NCBI RefSeq assembly: GCF_900129305.1
Contig: NZ_FQVB01000007.1
Span: forward strand, 1-64,000
From: Desulfacinum infernum DSM 9756
GTDB taxonomy: Bacteria; Desulfobacterota; Syntrophobacteria; Syntrophobacterales; DSM-9756
Length of the DNA stretch: 64,000 nt
Direction of reading: 5' to 3'
A program made the translations under genes and the position numbers. Shown piece after piece: positions 60,479 to 64,000 of this stretch. Under the pieces are notes generated by a model, which saw only the letters and a list, made by a program, of their open reading frames with translations, was not told where the DNA came from and ran no database searches. How positions within the stretch are numbered: position 1 is the stretch's first letter; each line of letters opens with the position of its first letter.

Positions 60479-62254
60479 CTAGTCTTCATCCCTTTCCTGC
60501 AAGGGATACTTGCGATACGTCTCTCGGATCAGGTTGTCCAGGTACGAACCGGGTTCCTCCACCGCCTCCCGGGGCAGGATGAACTGGGTCTGACCGCTGC
60601 GCTCCGCGACCAGCTTGAACCCGTAATCGTAATCGCGGGAGATCTCCCGGCAGACGGACCCGGCCGGCTTGTTTTCCCTGAGAGCCCGGCTCACGATGGC
60701 CGTGACGGCCTGGTCGTCGAAATGGATGCGATAGCCATGGCGCTCGTGGAACTCGTCCTCGAAGACCTTCACCTGATTGTACAGGGTGATCATCTCGTCG
60801 AAGAGATCCTCCAAGGGCTCCCCGGTCCTCAGGTGCTGCTCGACCAGCAGATCTAAACGGCTTTGTGTGAAAACGAAAGGGTAATTTTGGACATAGTGCT
60901 TCTTTTTCCTGAGCACCTGTTCCCGGACGGCTTCCTTTTCCTCCCGAAGGATCCTTTCGTAGATGCGGCGGCGTTCGGGGGAATCCGGGTCCTTCAGAAT
61001 TTTCTCCAGCTCCGCCTCCGGTTCCAGGACCATTTCCCGGGTCACCACCAGGTAGCGGATGGAAGTGGAGGGCAGCTTTTTTTCGAAGCCCAGCAAGGCC
61101 CGCTCGATGACACTCACCAGACCCCGGGCCCCCGTCTTTTCCTGATAAGCCTTTTCCGCCAGCACGCGAAGGGCCTCGTCTTCGAATTTGAGATCGATGC
61201 CGTAGCAGCGGAAGTCCTCCTTCTTTCCCTGGATGATGGGGTTGTTGGGGTTTTTCAGGATCTGGTAGAGATCCTCCACCTCCAGGGGTTCCAGGACGGC
61301 GATCACGGGAAGGCGCCCCACGAATTCGCTTTCGAACCCGTATGCGATGAGATCCTCCGCCTTGACGTGCTGGAGGTACTTGAAATCGTCCGAGCGGCTC
61401 TGGACCGAGGCCTTGAACCCGAGGCCCTGCTGATGGAGCCTTTTCTTGACCTTTTCGGCCAGGCCGTTGAAGGCGCCGCTCACAATGAAGAGGATGTTCT
61501 TGGTGTTGATGGTCTGCTTTTCCCGTTTGCCCGATTTGCGGTACTGCTCGATGGCCTGCAGCTGGGAGATGGGGTCGTGGGGAACCCGAAGATCCACCTC
61601 CGTCTCCTCCATGGGTTTCAAAAGCGCCCGCTGAACTCCCGTTCGGGACACATCGGGGCCGATGAGGTTGGAGGCGGATGCGATCTTGTCGATCTCATCG
61701 ATATAGATGATGCCGTACTGGGCCAGCTCCAGATCGTCGTCCGCAGCCCGGACCAGATCCCGCACCAGATCCTCCACGTCGCCGCCCACGTATCCGGTTT
61801 CGCTGAACTTGGTGGCATCGCCCTTGACGAAGGGAACCCCCAGCTTCTGGGCGATGAGCTTGATCAGGTAGGTCTTGCCCACTCCGGTGGGGCCCATGAG
61901 AATGATGTTGTTCTTGATGCGGCCCACGGCGCTGTCGGGAGCCCGGCGCCCGTGTTCCATCTGCCACTTGATCCGGTTGTAATGGGTGCAGATCTTGGTG
62001 GCCAGAATCGCCTTGGCCTGGTCCTGTTTGACCACGTACTGGTCCAGGTAGGCCTCCAGTTCCTCGGGCTTCATGTCGAATTGGATCTTTTCCAAACCAC
62101 GGGGACCCGATTCCTTGGTCTTGGATTCCTTGGCGGAGGGCATCATCATGGGGGAGATGACCCTGACCGGTCGTCCGTATTTCTTGGAAAGGTACTCGCT
62201 CAGCTCTCTTTCCAGCTCTTCCTGATCGGGAAGTTTTTGGAACTTGTCGCTCAT
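60479..62254 (-). CDS. ClpX-like AAA+ ATPase without zinc-binding domain
   Basis: The product is 591 residues. A ClpX-type AAA module has Walker A GPTGVGKT (121-128), SETGYVGGDVEDLVRDL, Walker B IIYIDEIDKIAS and sensor-2-type KTGARGLVSVIE. The N-terminal zinc finger of ClpX is absent, replaced by about 60 charged residues. Roughly 200 extra residues follow the small domain. A GLGFKASV loop stands where ClpX has IGFGA, so contact with ClpP is possible. The promoter at 62335-62307 lies about 53 bases upstream. A specialised unfoldase is inferred. Confidence 0.88.
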   Translation of the reverse strand: MSDKFQKLPDQEELERELSEYLSKKYGRPVRVISPMMMPSAKESKTKESGPRGLEKIQFDMKPEELEAYLDQYVVKQDQAKAILATKICTHYNRIKWQMEHGRRAPDSAVGRIKNNIILMGPTGVGKTYLIKLIAQKLGVPFVKGDATKFSETGYVGGDVEDLVRDLVRAADDDLELAQYGIIYIDEIDKIASASNLIGPDVSRTGVQRALLKPMEETEVDLRVPHDPISQLQAIEQYRKSGKREKQTINTKNILFIVSGAFNGLAEKVKKRLHQQGLGFKASVQSRSDDFKYLQHVKAEDLIAYGFESEFVGRLPVIAVLEPLEVEDLYQILKNPNNPIIQGKKEDFRCYGIDLKFEDEALRVLAEKAYQEKTGARGLVSVIERALLGFEKKLPSTSIRYLVVTREMVLEPEAELEKILKDPDSPERRRIYERILREEKEAVREQVLRKKKHYVQNYPFVFTQSRLDLLVEQHLRTGEPLEDLFDEMITLYNQVKVFEDEFHERHGYRIHFDDQAVTAIVSRALRENKPAGSVCREISRDYDYGFKLVAERSGQTQFILPREAVEEPGSYLDNLIRETYRKYPLQERDED

Positions 62255-62306
62255 GGCTCACCTAACGTTTTTTAATTTCAAGCAATTACCGCGAAAGCGC
62301 CCTCGT

Positions 62307-62335
62307 ACTATAAACACTTCCGTGGCCCATTTCAA
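62307..62335 (-). promoter_or_regulatory. Promoter of the ClpX-like/ahbC-hemB-ahbD operon
   Basis: TTGAAA (62335-62330) and TATAGT (62312-62307) are 17 bases apart on the minus strand, just downstream of the preceding terminator. Confidence 0.75.
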
Positions 62336-62372
62336 CCGACGCCGGCGCGCTTGCCCAGCCGCTCCAAAATGG

Positions 62373-62398
62373 AAAACCCACCCGAGCGGGTGGGTTTT
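62373..62398 (-). terminator. Rho-independent terminator after the parA-like gene
   Basis: AAAACCCACCCG-AG-CGGGTGGGTTTT is a perfect 12-bp stem, terminal T-run on either strand, 40 bases beyond the parA-like stop. Confidence 0.85.
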
Positions 62399-62437
62399 GT
62401 TCTCGTGCAGTCGGCTGTTGGGGAATCCGGCGGGGCA

Positions 62438-63364
62438 TCAACGCCATAGTTTGTCGTTTCCGCACACCTTTCGCACCAATTCCCGATAATCCTTGGCGCC
62501 CGGGGAGCCGGGGGCGTATTCGTAGATGGTCTGGCCGTGGCCGGGAGCTTCGCTGAGCCGCACGTTGTAGCGAACCGGCGGGCAGAGCCGGCTGTTGAAA
62601 TGGGATTCCAGCTGGGAGAGGATCTCTTCGGATTGCTTGACCCGCTTGTCCATGAAGGTGGGCACCACGTATCTGAGGCTCAGGTCCTTGTGGTAGGTTT
62701 GGACTGAGGCCAGGCTGCGGCAGAATTCCAACAGGCCCTGGATGGCCATGACCTCGAGACTGACGGGGGTCAGGACTTCCTTGACATAAAAAAGCACGTT
62801 GATGGTGAGCACGTCCCAGCCCGGGGAGGTGTCCAGGATGACGAAGTCGAAGTGGCTGTCGAAGGGGCTGAGGGCCTCGGTGAGCATCATTTCGCTCCGG
62901 AAATCCTTCCTGGCGATGAGCCGTTTCACTCCCGCCAGCGATTTTCCTCCAGCGAGAAGAGAGAGCCGCTCTCGGGCCTCCACCATGCAGTCCTGGGGGA
63001 TGACCTCCCCGGTCATGAGCTCGGTGAGTCCCGCCTTGGGCTTCACTCCCAGCATGTAGGCAGCCTGGCCCTGGGTGTCCGTGTCCACCAGCAGCACCTT
63101 GTAGCCGGCAAGGGCCAGGCCAGCGGCCAGATTGACAGCCGTGGTGGTCTTGCCGACTCCTCCTTTGCTGAGGGAGACGGCGATGCGTCGGGTCTTCCTG
63201 TCCGTCTTGGCTTCGAGGTCTTGGACCTGTGCCGGGCCGTCCTGCTGTCGGGGGATGGGAAACTTGTGCCCGCAATAGATGCATTTGGCGGCCTTGACCT
63301 TGTCGGACAGGCGGGTTTCGTCGATCTTGTGCTGTCTCTTACAACTGGGGCAGATGATAATCAT
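62438..63364 (-). CDS. ParA/MinD-type ATPase with N-terminal zinc ribbon
   Basis: The product is 308 residues. Residues 1-37 hold CPSC and CIYCGHKF (Cys 5, 8, 28, 31), an MJ0042-like zinc ribbon. A ParA-family ATPase follows with deviant Walker A LSKGGVGKTTTAVNLA (65-80), VDTDTQGQAAYMLGV and VILDTSPGWDVLTIN. Such ATPases position or segregate DNA or protein cargo. It overlaps the RHH-like gene by 4 bases, so the two are likely partners. The zinc ribbon fusion is unusual for chromosomal ParA. Confidence 0.9.
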   Translation of the reverse strand: MIIICPSCKRQHKIDETRLSDKVKAAKCIYCGHKFPIPRQQDGPAQVQDLEAKTDRKTRRIAVSLSKGGVGKTTTAVNLAAGLALAGYKVLLVDTDTQGQAAYMLGVKPKAGLTELMTGEVIPQDCMVEARERLSLLAGGKSLAGVKRLIARKDFRSEMMLTEALSPFDSHFDFVILDTSPGWDVLTINVLFYVKEVLTPVSLEVMAIQGLLEFCRSLASVQTYHKDLSLRYVVPTFMDKRVKQSEEILSQLESHFNSRLCPPVRYNVRLSEAPGHGQTIYEYAPGSPGAKDYRELVRKVCGNDKLWR

Positions 63365-63948
63365 TGTTCACCCTCGCCGTGCTTGGTTTTCTCGGCGTTC
63401 TCATGTTTCCGGGCGTTCTTTTTGGGAATCCCTGTGATGAGTTTGAGCAACCGGCTGGAGCGGCCGGAAACCTCCAAATCTTTGAGCATCGTCTTCAGAG
63501 CCAATTCCACGATGAGGGACTTGGAGATCTTCGGGGCGCCCGTCCCCTCGGTGAGATCCACCAACGTTTGCTGTGCTGCATCCAGTTTCCGGATCAGGGC
63601 CTTGGTCAGGTAGTAGGTAGCTTTTTTCTTGGTGCGCGGTGCACGCATGCGTCGAGCGGGCTGGGGCTCCGGGGACGGCTCGGGGCTTCCGGCGCGCTGC
63701 TCCAGGCGTTTCAGGTAGAAAGCGAGTCGTTCGATGAGGTCGTTTTCCTGAGTTGTGACTTGGGGCGCTTTTCCCAGCAGGAGCTCGGTCATGATGTCCG
63801 GTCTGTGATCTTTCGGTTCCGACACCAAGTTCCCTCCACTCTGATGCCCGCTTCCATGTTCCAAAGAAATCAATTCCAGACCCATGGCCGTCTTCCCCTC
63901 GACTCGATCCGAAGGACCGCTCCGATCCGGGTCGTCAGTGGGAGTCAT
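63361..63948 (-). CDS. Ribbon-helix-helix-like partner of the ParA-type ATPase
   Basis: The product is 195 residues from ATG 63948. A TTG 24 bases upstream is possible but would overlap the gene before. The N-terminal 90 residues are polar and probably disordered. From about residue 105 the pattern KKKATYYLTKALIRKLDAAQ, then KISKSLIVELALKTML looks like a DNA-binding ribbon-helix-helix. The tail is basic. A 4-base overlap with the ParA-type gene suggests a partition-like pair. Confidence 0.72.
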   Translation of the reverse strand: MTPTDDPDRSGPSDRVEGKTAMGLELISLEHGSGHQSGGNLVSEPKDHRPDIMTELLLGKAPQVTTQENDLIERLAFYLKRLEQRAGSPEPSPEPQPARRMRAPRTKKKATYYLTKALIRKLDAAQQTLVDLTEGTGAPKISKSLIVELALKTMLKDLEVSGRSSRLLKLITGIPKKNARKHENAEKTKHGEGEQ

Positions 63949-63958
63949 TGTCGGTCGC

Positions 63959-64000
63959 CTACTGCTTGGCAAAGAAGCGCTCCCGGGCTTTCTGAACGAA
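63959..64000 (-). CDS. C-terminal tail of an upstream gene (partial)
   Basis: On the minus strand the last bases read thirteen codons, FVQKARERFFAKQ, then TAG at 63961-63959. This is 10 bases before the start of the RHH-like gene, an operon-like distance. Too little is visible to name the product, and it may be chance. Confidence 0.35.
   Translation of the reverse strand, partial: FVQKARERFFAKQ

Noticed and set aside
63949-63972. TTG start for the RHH-like gene
   Set aside because: It would overlap the tail of the preceding gene. ATG 63948 is adequate and 10 bases after that gene's stop.

Overview
The window looks like a chromosomal segment of a GC-rich, strictly anaerobic, sulfate-reducing deltaproteobacterium, most likely of the Syntrophobacteria (inference). 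The support is a complete dsrMKJOP operon (electron transfer to sulfite reduction), the alternative siroheme-dependent heme pathway (ahbC-hemB-ahbD), a futalosine-type menaquinone operon (mqnE, mqnC, deaminase, mqnA, ubiX), molybdenum-cofactor genes, and multiheme c-type cytochromes. No rRNA, tRNA or CRISPR array was seen.

Layout. 1-230: the 3' end of a group II intron, with the last codons of its reverse transcriptase and domains V and VI. 0.5-5.2 kb: an RND efflux pair whose lipoprotein adaptor carries an in-frame repeat insertion. 5.2-15.1 kb: alanine dehydrogenase, lipoate synthesis (lipA, lipB), the glycine cleavage operon (Lrp-type regulator, gcvT, gcvH, gcvPA, gcvPB) and a divergent lpdA. 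An AGCS amino-acid carrier follows at 15.3 kb. Together these form an alanine/glycine uptake and oxidation block. 16.9-18.7 kb: a four-gene envelope operon of unknown function. 19.0-24.6 kb: an RsbRD-domain gene plus dsrMKJOP behind a near-consensus promoter. 24.8-31.5 kb: a TetR regulator with its own promoter and operator, then the menaquinone operon. 31.6-39.8 kb: a diheme cytochrome, a PPOX-fold protein, AICAR transformylase, two exported unknowns, a core MetE-like protein, a candidate small RNA unit and an AbrB-like protein. 39.9-44.6 kb: a CDP-alcohol transferase, moeA-mobA-mobB and an aldehyde dehydrogenase. 44.7-49.7 kb: lgt, a CoA-transferase/GNAT fusion, a PD-(D/E)xK-like protein, an MBL hydrolase and an unknown. 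49.8-55.4 kb: the division and cell-wall set ftsE-ftsX-envC-ctpA-yibQ. 56.0-57.0 kb: a DUF1573 protein interrupted by an in-frame UGA. 57.1-62.3 kb: ahbD, hemB, ahbC and a ClpX-like ATPase. 62.4-64.0 kb: a zinc-ribbon ParA, an RHH-like partner and the tail of a further gene.

The most notable item is the DUF1573 protein at 55988-57037. One reading frame is split by a single TGA exactly where the family has the first cysteine of its CGC motif, and a hairpin with a 3-nt loop lies 13 nt beyond the TGA. This is the expected picture for a selenoprotein.

The window is also rich in small repeats: a MITE-like family with shared termini (five or more copies, two of which supply the stop codon of the gene they abut), palindromic GGGGCGGG-type repeats, and degenerate short tandem repeats that have entered or extended coding frames (efflux adaptor, mqnE, lipB).
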